Source of the DNA: Poa pratensis
Lineage: Eukaryota; Streptophyta; Magnoliopsida; Poales; Poaceae
NCBI GenBank assembly: GCA_947311845.1
Contig: CAMZMU010000081.1
Coordinates: forward strand, 7,167,709-7,231,708
Reading direction: 5' to 3'
Length of the DNA stretch: 64,000 bases
Position 1 is the first letter of the stretch. Each line of letters starts with the position of its first letter. Both the position numbers and the translations under genes were made by a program. Under the pieces are notes generated by a model. The model was given only the letters and a program-made list of their open reading frames with translations, was not told the origin of the DNA and did not search any database. Positions 10,781 through 21,560 of this stretch are shown here, in pieces.

Positions 10781-11090
10781 CATCAAGCAAGGGACCGTGG
10801 AGATAGGCGCGTTGATGACGCTGTACCGGTTGTACTTGAGCAGCTCCCTCTCCTTGCACTCGTAGCGCTTGTCTTTGTCAATCTCAGGCTCTTTCGAAAA
10901 TGAACGACAGCACCTCCAGGTACGGGGCGCAGCTGAGGATATAGTGCATGACGTCAGCGATGGTGTAGGCGTGGTCATGCAATAAGTGCCCCTGCAGACA
11001 GTGTGGATTTTGCTCATGCGCTATGACGTCCGGCACCAATCTCTGCCGTTGCTTCGTCATATGGATCCGAGCCACCGTGTTGACCAGAGC
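10579..11090 (-). pseudogene. F-box protein, FBD-type C-terminal remnant, copy B
   Basis: On the minus strand the sequence spells, across at least three frames, the C-terminus of an abundant grass F-box family. In order these are a CAPYLEVLSFIFE segment, KDKRYECKERELLKYNRYS, INAPISTVPCLMYGVREIN, HYQGG, RTLAKFLL and the terminal TELMQEMKGWVMNDKADTV, with a TGA at 10579-10581. In intact members these residues form the FBD-like region after the LRRs. Frame changes occur near 10900 and 10735 and again before 10660. The N-terminal F-box is missing upstream. A shorter duplicate of its end lies at 9915-10110. Confidence 0.65.
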
Positions 11091-11661
11091 CCCACCTCTC
11101 CCGTATGTGCAGGGACGTCAGGTGTGCTATTATTGTTTAGTCCCGTATTCGCGAAAGATTCGGCCGACCTGGATTGTTTCTCTCTCCTTCTACGCATCAA
11201 CTCTGGCAGAACAACCCTGTTTAGTGTTGCTAATCACCGGTGACTAACTGAAGCGTGGGATGGGGATCTCGCGTCCCCGCCCATGGCCGGTGCGTGCGCG
11301 CCGCCGCCGGGATCTCCGCCGTCCGACCTCTGTTGCGACCGCCGCGACCGGATCCGGGACCCCCGCAGCGCCCTCTCTCGCCCGAGCTTATTCATTTTTC
11401 CTGCTTATTCATTTGTTTGCTTATTGGTGCGGGGCAGCATACCTTGACTTTCAATCCTGATTTTCTGCCGAAGGTGAGCACCTCCATTATCGATCTGTCT
11501 GTGGATATGTTCAGAGGAGGACGAAAGGAAGTTCGGCTTCATTGATACAGAAGGCCCATTTGTATGTCTTTTCAGTAGAAAAGGCCCCTTTGTATTTTTT
11601 ATTCGTTCTGGACTGAGAACGTCTGGTTCGTGGTGGGGAGACGGGTGACTGTTTCAACCCA
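11091..11661. other. Non-coding, GC-rich island without a firm gene
   Basis: A GC-rich block at 11255-11390 has an ATG (11284, +) and a short D-R-R-D-R-I-R-D stretch that faintly recalls an F-box start, but it then runs into unrelated residues. It could be a remnant of a first exon facing away from the F-box debris at 10.6-11.1 kb. Too weak to call. Confidence 0.3.
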
Positions 11662-11911
11662 GATTTTCATTCAAATCATTTCGAACAAGCAATGAAGGCA
11701 GAGTATTAATCTGATTGGTTCATGTGAACCGAAGCTTGATTCAACCCAGGCAGAGAGAAAATGTTAGAAGACAAACAAAAGATGTGTCTGCATGAATATA
11801 TGCTCATCATCCCATATTTTCATACAAATCGTTTCGAACAAACAAAAGAAGGCAGAGTATTTATCTGATTGGTTCATGTGAACTGAAGCTTGTTTTCAAC
11901 CCAGGCAGAGA
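11662..11911. repeat. Tandem duplication, 153-bp period
   Basis: Copies at 11662-11756 and 11815-11911 share ATTTTCAT-CAAATC, TTTCGAACAA, CTGATTGGTTCATGTGAAC and CAACCCAGGCAGAGAG. They directly precede the GATATC-rich array and may be part of its flank. Confidence 0.8.
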
Positions 11912-11924
11912 GGATTTGTATACC

Positions 11925-14165
11925 CTAAAAATGTTGAAGGTATCTAACCGAAAACTATTAAAGATATCTAGAATCGAGATCATGGCTATCCAATCAGCGA
12001 TGAAGATATCCAATATTTCAACAATAAGCGACGAAGACATCGGCAAGAAGTTAGATGAATAACCGGCGTTGAATACCCGAAAATTGTTGAAGGTATCTAG
12101 GATCCGCATCATGGATATCCGGTGAAAAGTAATGAAGATATCCATGTGGTTCACGGATATGCGACGAAGACATCGACGATTGGTAACATAGACAACCGGT
12201 GATGGCTAACCGAAAATTATTGAAGATATCTAGACGTGAGAAACATGGACATCCCGGTTGTCTATGGTTGCACATGGCTTCATTCAAAAACCATGATGTC
12301 CAAAAAAACATGGATATCTCACCGCATACCCTTGGATAACTTCTACTCCCTCCGTTCACAAAAGGATGTCTCAATCTTTTCTAGATTTGTATGTATATGT
12401 AGACATACTTTAGTGTGTAGATACATCCAATTTAAATAAAGTTGAGACATCATTTTATGAACGGAGGGAGTAGAACATCACATGCAAAGCGATCGCTTGA
12501 TATCAATATTATCATCGATGGTTACCCCGGCGATCATGCTAGAACTTGGCCGCTTATCAATGATAGCAACACCGGTTGCCCGTGCGACCACGAGTCAGAC
12601 CGCTCTATTACCCTATCGGAAACTCTTGGATATCTTCTAGTAGTGATGGCTAACCGAAAACTATTGAAGATATCTAGAATTGAGATCATGGCTATCCGAT
12701 CAGCGACGAAGATATCCAATGTTTCGACGATAAGTGATGAAGACATCGACAAGCGGTTACATGGATAACCTGCGTTGAATACCCGAAAATTGTTGAAGGT
12801 ATCGAGGAAGACATCGACAAGCGGTTACATGGATATGCGACGAAGTTTTCGACGATTGATAACATAGACAACCGGTGATGGTTAACCGAAAATTATTGAA
12901 GATATCTAGACGTGAGAACATGGACTTCCCTGTTGTCCATGGTTGCACATGGATACATTCCAAAAACCATGATGTCCAAAAAACATGGATATCTCACCGC
13001 ATACCCTTGGATAGCTTCTAGAACATTACATGCAAAACGATCGCTTGATATCGATATTATCATCGCTGGTTACCCCTACGATCGTGCTTGAACTTGGCCG
13101 CTTATCAATGATAGCAACACCGGTTGCCCATGCAACCACGAGTCAGACCGCTCTGTTACCCTATCAGAAACTCTTGGATATCTTCTAGTAATGATGGCTA
13201 ACCGAAAACTATTGAAGATATATATCTAGAATCGAGATCATGGCTATCCAAGGGTTTTAAAAATATCCCAAAGGATCAACGATAAGAGACAAAGACATCG
13301 ATAAGCGGTTACATGGATAACCGGCGTTGAATACCCAAAAAATGTTGAAGGTATCTAACCGAAAACTATTAAAGATATCTAGAATCGAGATCATGGCTAT
13401 CCCATTAGCGATGAAGATATCCAATGTTTCAACGATAAGCGGCGAAGACATCGACAAGCGGTTACATGGATAACCGGCGTTGAATACCCGAAAATTGTTG
13501 AAGGTATCTAGGATCCGCATCATGGATATCCGGTGAAAACAATGAAGATATCCATGTGGTTCACGGATATGCGACGAAGACATCGACGTTTGGTAACATA
13601 GACAATCGGTGATGGCTAACCAAAAATTATTGAAGATATCTAGACGTGAGAACATGGACATCCCTGTTGTCCATGGTTGCACATGGATTCATTCCAAAAC
13701 CATGATGTCCAAAAAACATGGATATCTCACCGCATACCCTTGGATAGCTTCTAGAACATTACATGCAAAACGATCGCTTGATATCGATATTATCATCGCT
13801 GGTTACCCCTGCAATCGTGCTTGATCGTGCTTGAACTTGGCCGCTTATCAATGATAGCAACACCGGTTGCCCGTGCGACCACGAGTCAGACCGCTCTGTT
13901 ACCCTATCGGAAAACTCTTGGATATCTTCTAGTAATGATGGCTAACCGAAAACTATTGAAGATATCTAGAATCGAGATCATGGCTATCCGATCAGCGACG
14001 AAGATATCCAATGTTTCGACAATAAGCGACGAAGACATCGACAAGCGGATACATGGATAACCGGCGTTGAATACTCGAAAATTGTTGAAGATATCAAGAG
14101 TCTTTTGGATGTCACTAAAGACATCAAAGAGTTTTTTGGATGTCACTAAAGATATCCAAGAGTCT
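11925..14165. repeat. Compound repeat array dense in GATATC palindromes
   Basis: About three long units (roughly 0.55-0.75 kb) repeat the same phrases in order: TTGAAGATATCTAGA, GAGATCATGGCTATCC, GCGACGAAGACATCGAC, GGATAACCGGCGTTGAATAC, CATGGATATCTCACCGCAT and GATCGCTTGATATC. Shorter sub-repeats of the type GCGAYGAAGAYATC occur inside the units. The hexamer GATATC appears about 25 times in 2.2 kb. The last 70 bp (14095-14160) hold three copies of a shorter AGAGT-TTTTGGATGTCACTAAAGA motif. Frames through it are long on both strands but just mirror the repeat. The class is unknown; no terminal repeats or transposase were found. Confidence 0.85.
12346..12470. mobile_element. Stowaway MITE inserted in the GATATC array
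   Basis: A 125-bp element begins CTCCCTCCGTTCA and ends TGAACGGAGGGAG, and is flanked by TA on both sides. The equivalent spot in the two other array units (around 13018 and 13756) reads CTTCTAGAACAT with no insert. The insertion and its TA target duplication are therefore demonstrated by empty-site comparison within the window. Confidence 0.95.
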
Positions 14166-14450
14166 TCTGTGAAAACGAGTAACCACTCGGAGCCTCAAAC
14201 AAAAACGATGAAGACAAGTGCTTAAAATGAGTAACCTCCGTTAGCATGAAAAGAAAAATGAGTAACCACCCAAAGCCTTGGTCGTTGGTTAATAACCATG
14301 GTTTAACAGGAAAATGATACATTCTATTAATTTCTGACAATATTCCACTGGTACATTGCACAAATTTTGCTAGAAAAGGCACAAAAATAGAAAATGATGA
14401 CAGTTGATCACGAGGTAATGAATCAAACTCCATCCCTATATCTGGTGCTA
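14166..14450. other. Non-coding spacer
   Basis: The phrase AATGAGTAACCACC recurs just past the array at about 14180 and 14260. Nothing else is recognised. Confidence 0.4.
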
Positions 14451-14547
14451 TTACAAAAGCAGTTCTTCTCCCTTGAATCTCCTGACAACTTCCTCTTCAT
14501 CTCGCATCAAAGAGTCCCGGCGCTGCATTAAATCATTGATCAAGTTC
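14451..14547 (-). CDS. Possible terminal exon of an unidentified gene
   Basis: On the minus strand a 3' splice acceptor (CTTGCACCAG) is followed by a 97-bp frame ending in TAA at 14451-14453. The peptide is charged and helix-prone (NLINDLMQRRDSLMRDEEEV, then VRRFKGEELLL) and looks more like a real protein tail than random sequence. It is not recognised, and no upstream exon could be found with confidence between 14.6 and 15.5 kb. It might equally be a captured gene fragment. Confidence 0.25.
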
Positions 14548-14824
14548 CTGGTGCAAGAAGTGGCATAGCTAGAGAAAAATACACGTGCTTCACTAGTATG
14601 ACTAGCTTAGGCCAGCACAGCACATTTCGACCCTTATAATCCTACATAGTTAACTCACAGAAATCAATTAATCTTCCATGAAATTGTTCATTTCTATAGC
14701 ATTTATCTAGCTAGGAGTAGTAATCGTCCTGAAACCTGAATTAAATCTCTTTCATGGAAACGCGTGAAGCTACGGTATCTGGATCCAACCAACCAGGTAC
14801 AGTAGCCAAACGAATACTAAGCTA

Positions 14825-14917
14825 CTTCCTCCGATCCGGAAAAAGTGACGCAAAAACTATGCTATGTACGTACAAGTTTCTATACTAATGACGAACCTTA
14901 AATAGGATCGGAGGGAG
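14825..14917. mobile_element. Stowaway-type MITE
   Basis: A 93-bp element starts CTTCCTCCGATCC and ends GGATCGGAGGGAG between TA dinucleotides (14823-14824 and 14918-14919). Terminal repeats differ at one position. Confidence 0.85.
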
Positions 14918-16168
14918 TATTAGATGTCCCGACAAAATTTCCATAACAGTATGAAAACAGAGGATAACTAGAAAGCAAGTAGGAATGCACAAAACAATAA
15001 CAAAAGGATGTCCTGATAGAAACTGAACATGAAAATCAACAAAAATAAGAGTCTCAGATAACTGATCATATCAGACACCATACTCACATCGATCAAATAG
15101 GTGGCTTGAAATCAATTAAAAGGTGCTCGTGCATTTTTTTCACTTGATAGATAATCGCAATCCAAAGAACGTTCAGGCAGGTATAACAAAGTAATTACAT
15201 AATCAGATGAAAACATAAGAACTTGAAGCTATATATGAGGGAATTTCCTCAAACAGGCCATATACATGCAATACTTTCCCTCTGTAGAAGCATACACTAA
15301 GCACATCCTGCCCCTTTTAGTGGAGCACATCACATAAAAAAAATTGTGGAGCACATGCGACTCCTGTCCACATTCAATAAGATCTGGAGCAGCAACTGAC
15401 GATTAAGGCATGAACTGGAAGAAGAAAACGAGGTGGGTGAACTTAGTCGAACGAGAAGGAAGATAAGCACCACCGCCGCGCCGTGGTCGTCACCGGAGAA
15501 CGCCATCTACTCCGAGGTCGCTATCGGCTGAATCAGATATGGATGGGGAACGGCTGGGTCTTGTTGACTCTCCTCTCCAAGGATTGGCGACGGGCACCCA
15601 AAAAATCTCGAATCCTGGGATGGAACCTCCATGCTGCAACACAAATCTGGTTCAGCTAAGATCCGATGTGCCAACAATATCGAATAGCGACCACTGGCGC
15701 ACAGAAACTGACCTGAGGAGAAGATCCGTGAATCGTTCTTCCTTGCCATGGTGAAACATCAAGATCCGCCAGGGGGTGTCTCGTGGTCAGCAGCGAAGAA
15801 GAAGTTCGGGCTCTGGAATCTGGACTATTCGCCAGCGTCGGGAGCTCGAGGTTGCAGGAGGAACTGGAATTCAAAATCGAACTGGGATTGGGGTCCAGGA
15901 GGTTAACTACTCAGCTGCGGGACAGAATCGCTGTCAAATTCGAACAGGGGATGGGGTTCTGGCGGAATGGTTAGTTCCTAATCTGTGGGGGCCGGGAAGA
16001 CCGTGCATACGGAGAATCATACGGGCGAGGCTGTATTCGTTTCGCTAGGCACAGGGATGTCAGAAGTAGGGGTCAAAAGCAGGGGGGAGGTGGGCCTGGA
16101 GCGCTGATCCCCTTGCTGCATTGAACGCCAGAGATTGGTGCCGGGCGCCCTAGCGCATGGGCGGAAGA
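14918..16168. other. No recognisable gene
   Basis: AT-rich up to about 15400, then a GC-richer block at 15430-16050 with several overlapping frames, none of which resembles a known family. A short open frame at 15783-15974 (+) encodes a charged peptide starting VSSEEEVRALESG. Without homology it cannot be called a gene. Confidence 0.35.
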
Positions 16169-16432
16169 TTATTCATGGTGTTGGAGGCGCAAGAATAACG
16201 GGAGTCCTGCGAAGCCGCCGATGCCGGAGCCAAGACGAGCGGTCCTGACGTGCAGGTGCTTCGCCGTTTGAAAGCGGTAATGGACGAACGACGCGAGGTC
16301 GGAGAGCTTCTCCAAGGGCGAGGTTAGTGCCTGCCCGCAGATGTCGACAGTGCACGAAGTGAGAATTGGCACTACCAGGAACAAACGCCCAGACCCACCC
16401 AGTACGTACGTCTCCAGGAGTTGACTCTGCAC
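16169..16432 (-). pseudogene. Possible F-box/LRR fragment
   Basis: The minus-strand frame encodes 87 residues including LEKLSDLASFVHYRFQTAKH and LHVRTARLGSGI. These resemble a leucine-rich segment of grass F-box proteins. It lies 110 bp downstream of the F-box gene at 16541-18100 on the same strand. It may be a fragment of a neighbouring member of the family. Assignment is from pattern only. Confidence 0.35.
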
Positions 16433-16540
16433 ATACTAACACTTAAGTTTAGAATCACAATATAGCTTGCTAGAAAGGTGAATAAATTAAAATGATTAAA
16501 TCCCAATCTTCTCGATTTCATCTTTGGAGTGGGAAGGCTA

Positions 16541-18100
16541 TTAACCTTTTTTCCTCTTTTGAGACAATTTGGCGATCAATCTTTCAACCTTGCCATTCAT
16601 GTGCTCATGTATCCTGCCGTTTCCGTCGTCGATGTGCATTTCTTCTAGAACAATCGCATTCTCGGCAAAGAACTTGGTCAGCTTCGTGCCAAAACAGTTC
16701 GTCTTCTCCGGCAATATCGAAATCCACGCCGTAGTCAACACCATCGTCGTTTCAGTCTCCGCCGGGGAAAGCAATCTACGGCGCAGGAAATGCTGGATGG
16801 AGTTCTCGAGGTCGTCTCGAGATCTCTTTCCCAAGAACTCCAGAGCGTGCTGAGACATTTTGGAAGAATTGCCCTTCACCGTGACCAGGTTCAACCGGAG
16901 GTCGCGGACCACGGGGCAGCAGCGGAGCAGGTTGGCGATGGCCACTGCCGCGTTCTTGGCCTTGGGCCTGTGTACTCCTTTGAGCTCGAGGCGCACGAGG
17001 CTGCGGAAAGGGCGCAGGAGACGGGCACGCTCCTCCGCTCCGAATCCGATGACGGCAATGTCCTCAAGGTTGGGCACGACCAGTTTCAGCTCCGTAACGC
17101 TGCGGAAGTCGTGAAGAAATTGCCAGAAGAATCGGGTGACATGGCGTGGATCCTCGTCTGTGCTAGAGTTGGACAGGAAGTGCAGGTCCGCCCGTGCCAA
17201 TTCCGGCGGCAGCGGTCTCAGGGAGAGACTCCGGAAAAGTCCGTTGTACCTGAAGCGCCGCAGCCTGGGCGCGTCGATCTCGACGGCGAAGTCGCCTTGG
17301 CGCCAATTCCAGCCGCACCTGTCCTGCTGTCCAGCACAAGAACCGTTGCTGCAGGACAGCAGAGGCGGAGTGCATCTTCTTTTTTCGGCAACGGCGGTGG
17401 AGGTGCGTTGTAGTAGTTGGAAGGGATTTCTTGCTCACTGTCCTGTTCCCCGAGAACGACGGTCTCGAGGTGAATGTCGACGAGCCCCGGCGCGGCGTCG
17501 ATGAATCGCTGGAGATGCGTGGGCGGCACGGAGCATAGTTCTAGCCGCAGCGACACGAGCCGTGGCAACACGACGGCGGCCAGCGTCCTCTCGATGCCGC
17601 AGTTGGTAAGGTCCAGCACGCGGAGGGTCTCGGAAGGCAGCGTGCCGAACTGTTGTCCCCCATGGCTGTGACCGTGAGCTCCTCGACCCAGCGCGCCGCC
17701 GGGTGGGAGAGCAGGCGGGCGACCACGTATGCCTGCTCCGAACAATCCATGTCGCCGCAGTACAGAAACCTTTGGGTCGTTTCTTCGCTCTGGGATTCGA
17801 CGCGGAGGTGAGCCTCGTGACGGGTTATTCGACAGCGTTGAGCGCTGCCTTGGCGGCGGACAAGAAGGCTGCGCGTTGTGAGAGGAGGCTGGCCTTTTCA
17901 TCTTCATATTCACTTCGCATAGTGCTCCTGGTGATCTCGGCGACACGCACCTCGAGGTTGACTGCGTCCGAGGAGCGCCAGACCGACCGGAAACGCCGCG
18001 AGAGGGCACCGGTGGACGCGGCTTCCCTGGCGGGGGCGAAGTGGAGTATGCGCAGGAGGAGATCGTCGGAGAGCTCCATGAGGCGGTCGCCCCCGGCCAT
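16541..18100 (-). pseudogene. F-box/LRR protein gene with frame lesions
   Basis: The ATG at 18100 opens an F-box domain (LMELSDDLLLRILHFAP, then STGALSRRFRSVWRSS, residues ~8-45). Leucine-rich segments follow (WVEELTVTAMG, LRVLDLTNC, LPRLVSLRLELCSVPP), and then the C-terminal block shared with 5289-6014, ending at a TAA at 16541. The role would be substrate adaptor in an SCF ubiquitin ligase. Lesions: a TAA at 17825-17827 with a frameshift near 17810, a frameshift in a five-C run at 17657-17661, and another near 17330. Relative to the 5.3 kb copy it lacks ~27 residues near 16740. The frameshift at 17657-17661 fits loss of a base in a homopolymer, so sequencing error is possible, but the TAA argues for real decay. 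A Helitron begins 119 bp upstream of the ATG. Confidence 0.75.
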
Positions 18101-18190
18101 CGTTCACGTCGGTGGCGGCTCTGATCGACAGGATTTTGTGCACATGGATCTGGATGGGATTGCAATTGCAGGCCTCCTCCCCCGATGCGG

Positions 18191-18197
18191 TTTTATA
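18191..18197 (-). promoter_or_regulatory. TATA box of the F-box gene
   Basis: The minus strand reads TATAAAA here, about 90 bp upstream of the F-box ATG at 18100. Only ~21 bp further upstream the Helitron starts, so the original upstream promoter has been displaced. Confidence 0.5.
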
Positions 18198-18218
18198 TTC
18201 TCATGATTCATGAAACTA

Positions 18219-20008
18219 TCTCTACTATATATATGTGTTCAGGTGATGGTACGTTTTTTAAATTCCCGATTCTACCTCTGCGCCGCTAGGCTTAGTTAGA
18301 AAATATTACACGTTATGCCACCGTCAAGTCATATATCGGTTCGGTATCTCCATTGACGCGAGCTATCTCTGCGGCGTGGCGCACCACCATCCACCAATCG
18401 CGCCGACCCGACACCCCATCCAGCTAGCCGGCATCACCGGTTCGCTACGAAGAAACTCTGCTCCACGAGCTTGCCGGGCGTCGCATCAGGCGGCGTTCTC
18501 GGCGTGGAGCTCGCCGACTCTGCGCTATGACGGGCCGCGCCGACGGCGCCTGTGCCCTGGTATACTCAGCCTTCCCTAGCAGCACACGGTGCTCCCCGCG
18601 AACAAATGGCGGCGGGAGCTTCAAGATCGACGGCGGCAGCACATCTGGGGCGGCCGGAGTAGGTGAGGACATGTCGTCTCTTCCCCCTCTCCGATCTCTC
18701 GGTCCACGTGATTCTGATATGATGAGTCGATTATGGATTAGATGCTTCTCGGGCAGGTGCTGACGATTTCCTTGGACTGGCCCTCGGCTTCGATCCGTAG
18801 CTGGTCTACTCGAGGACGCGCCTCCGCCTCCTTGCAGCCCCATCGGCTGGGCTGGCGCTGGCCCGGTCTGGTGTGTACGGTGGTTTTTCGAGACGACCTC
18901 CCCACTGCGCCAGCCAATTTCGAGTTGTTCTTCCACAGCAAGCTCTGCCTGGTGAGTTACTTCGGTTACTGTAACTGTAAAAATAGACTCAATTCGGGCG
19001 CTGGCCTGTTTGGGCTTAATTTCTTTTTCTGAAAAAAATGCAGGTATGTTGGACACGAGGAGGGAGACTGAACAGCGGGCACAACGCCTTGAAGAAGTCC
19101 AGGTTGCTATGCTGCTCCGAATTTGCATCTGCTAGACTGGTATTCACTGATTGTTGGTTGATGCCCATCGTGAATTTGCTTCTGCCTCAAACAATAGTCC
19201 ATTAATCGGTAATCTGCTCTGCTTTCAAGACAGCCATGATGATATTTAAGTTGAAACAATGCTATTATTAGTATCGTGTAATTGTTTGTTCCTTACCTTT
19301 GTCCTTGATTTGGTAAGAAAAATTTAAAGAAAGGTATTGCTGTTGGGAACACACAAGGCCTGGTTAATAGAGGAAAGAAATGTATCAAAATGACAGAATA
19401 TTGCTGACTGCAATTATTGATCAATATGGATCATCTTGCACTTAATTTTTAATGGTAATATTGCCAACAATGTACATGTATTTATTATTTTGTCATGATT
19501 AATATAGAGCCGCTGGATTCTTTTTATGACAAGGGCAACAAGGTAGATACTATAGTGGAACCATTTGTCTTACCGCTCAACAAACACATCCTACGTTTAG
19601 AATTCATAGAATTTATATCTTGTTTAAACTTGGAGGGTGTATATGAGATAATAGTCTCTTGTTTTCAGTCCCTCTCTTTTTGTTGACTCGTTATTTCATT
19701 TAAGCACAAGTTTAGTTTTAACTGCTTGAGGTTCCTCCAAGTTGAGATTGATTTGGTTGTGGATCAGATAAATTTGGTTCAAAAATATGTATGTTACTTT
19801 TGGATAACCCATAATGTATACAAAGAAGATTAGAAAGTAAGTTGTGATTGACAGGATTATTGCATATAATGGGACATGTAAGAGAATTGAAATCTTGGAG
19901 AAAGCCAACATAATTCTAAAACGATGATAGAACCAAATCGGAGTTTACTTCAAACATAATATGTTTGATTTATTTTATACCCGTTGCAACGCACGGGTAT
20001 TTTGCTAG
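18219..20008 (+). mobile_element. Non-autonomous Helitron
   Basis: The 5' end starts TCTCTACTATAT after a host A. The 3' end has an exact 8-bp hairpin (ATACCCGT, loop TGCAACGC, ACGGGTAT; 19977-20000) followed by TTTGCTAG and a host T at 20009. These are the plant Helitron signatures: 5' TC, subterminal hairpin, CTRR-3', insertion between A and T with no duplication. No Rep/helicase coding was found in its 1.79 kb. GC-rich exon-like blocks at 18360-18950, some ending at GT and starting after AG, suggest captured host gene pieces, but none is identifiable. Confidence 0.75.
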
Positions 20009-20099
20009 TATGGACTAGGATTCTAAGTCATGAACGCGACACAAAATTGGCTAACTGCGCCACGGTTCGTCGTTGAGGCCGACTTTATTTGGGCCATGT

Positions 20100-21560
20100 T
20101 CGGTTCTCCATACCCCCCCCCCCCCCCCACCCCATCTCAACCGTTCGCTGAAAACGGTAGCGCTAACAAAAGGAGCAAATGCTGGGTGCGCCTATACATC
20201 GCCGGTAGGCGGCGCACCGCGCTAGCACCGCATGAAGGTCGCCCGCTAACGGGCCGGCACATTCGGCGAGTCTTTATTTTTTTTGTTTTCTCTTATGTTT
20301 TTTCATTTATTTATTTTTTGCTTGTTTCTCTATTGTTATGTACGTTTCTTTTCTGTTTTACTTTTGTTTTATTTTCTTTTAGTTTCACTTTTTTGATTTA
20401 TGAGAAAACGACTTTGAAATTAAACTTTCTATCAAAATATGAACGTTTTCAAATTTTGGCCATTTTCAAAATTGCATTTTTTCAAAAAAAAATCAAAATG
20501 AAATAATTTCAAATTTGAATTTTTTTCGAAAATGAACATATTTTGAATTTCAACAATTTTTAGAAAATGAACGAATTTCAAAAATGGAAAAATTTTGAAT
20601 TTGAAAATTTACAAAAATGAAACAAATTCGTTTTTGATTTTTTTAGAAAATGGAAAAGTTTCGAATTTGAACAATTTTCGAAAATGATCAAATTTCGAAT
20701 TTGAACAATTTTCGAAAATTAACAAATTTCAAATTCGAACAATTTTCGAAAATTAACAAATTTCAAATTCGAACAATTTTCAAAAAATGAACAAATTTCA
20801 AATTTGAACAATTTTTGAATTTAAATTTTTCATATGAAAAATAAAAATAAGAAACGAAAAGGAAAGGAAATCAGAAGAAAAAAACAGAAACAAAAAACGA
20901 AAATGAAAAAACGGAGAAGAAAAAAGAAAAAAAAGCGAAATAGCCCGGCCCAGCCGCGGCACGCTTTAGGCGGCGCGGCCATCTAGCGCCGCTGTTGGGC
21001 AATATATGGGATTTATTTGCCACCTTTTGCGGCGCGGGAGGCTCACGCCGCACTGGGCCAGCCAAGTTCGCGTGTTTTTTTTCTTTTTTTCTCTTTTTTC
21101 TGTTTTCTGTTTCTTTTTAAAATGTGCTTTTTCGAAAATGTTTGTATTTTTATTTTTGTTCAAACTTGATAACTGTTCAAGTTTGAAATTTGTTCAAAAT
21201 TGAAAATTGTTCAAATTTGAAAATTGTTCATATTAAAAAAAACTCATATTAAAAAATTGTTCAGATTCGAAAATTTGTTCAAACTTGAAATTTGTTTGAA
21301 CTTGAAAAATTGTTCAAAAATTAAAAAAAATAAATTTGAAATTGTTCATATTTGAAATTTGTTTAGATTCAAAAATTGTTCATATTCGAAAATTTGTTCA
21401 GATTAACAATTTGTTCAAACTTGAAAATTATTCATATTAAAAATTTGTTCATATCAGTCATCCGAGATGGGCCTTCGAAAGTCGGCCCAAGTAGGGCACG
21501 CGCGCAGGAATGGGTGCGCGGCGTCCGCGCGTCTCGCCGCTTAGACCGGCAAATAGGAGC
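20100..21560. repeat. AT-rich foldback-like repeat block
   Basis: Two AT-rich arms flank a short GC-rich core (20940-21060). The left arm (20400-20930) is built from AACAATTTTCGAAAATTAAC-like units, about 34 bp, tandem near 20690-20810. The right arm (21120-21450) is built from the complementary style TTCAAATTTGAAAATTGTTC. GC-rich pieces containing GGCGGCGC-type motifs occur at 20195-20270, in the core, and at 21465-21550. The layout is that of long-inverted-repeat (foldback or MULE-derived) grass elements. Precise ends and target duplication could not be set. A run of about 18 C lies at 20114-20131. Confidence 0.6.

Noticed and set aside
11255..11545. Possible F-box N-terminus on the plus strand
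   Set aside because: Only a D-R-R-D-R-I-R-D stretch is suggestive; the downstream residues do not follow the F-box pattern.
11861..14146. Long minus-strand frames across the GATATC array
   Set aside because: They repeat the same peptide words and occur in several frames of both strands; they reflect the DNA repeat, not selection.
18445..19128. 227-residue minus-strand frame inside the Helitron
   Set aside because: Low-complexity Arg/Ser/Pro composition, no domain, overlapped by other frames; better seen as shadow of GC-rich captured DNA.
20690..20820. 34-bp tandem units considered as CRISPR-like
   Set aside because: Units are contiguous and degenerate with no unique spacers, in a plant-type AT-rich transposon arm.
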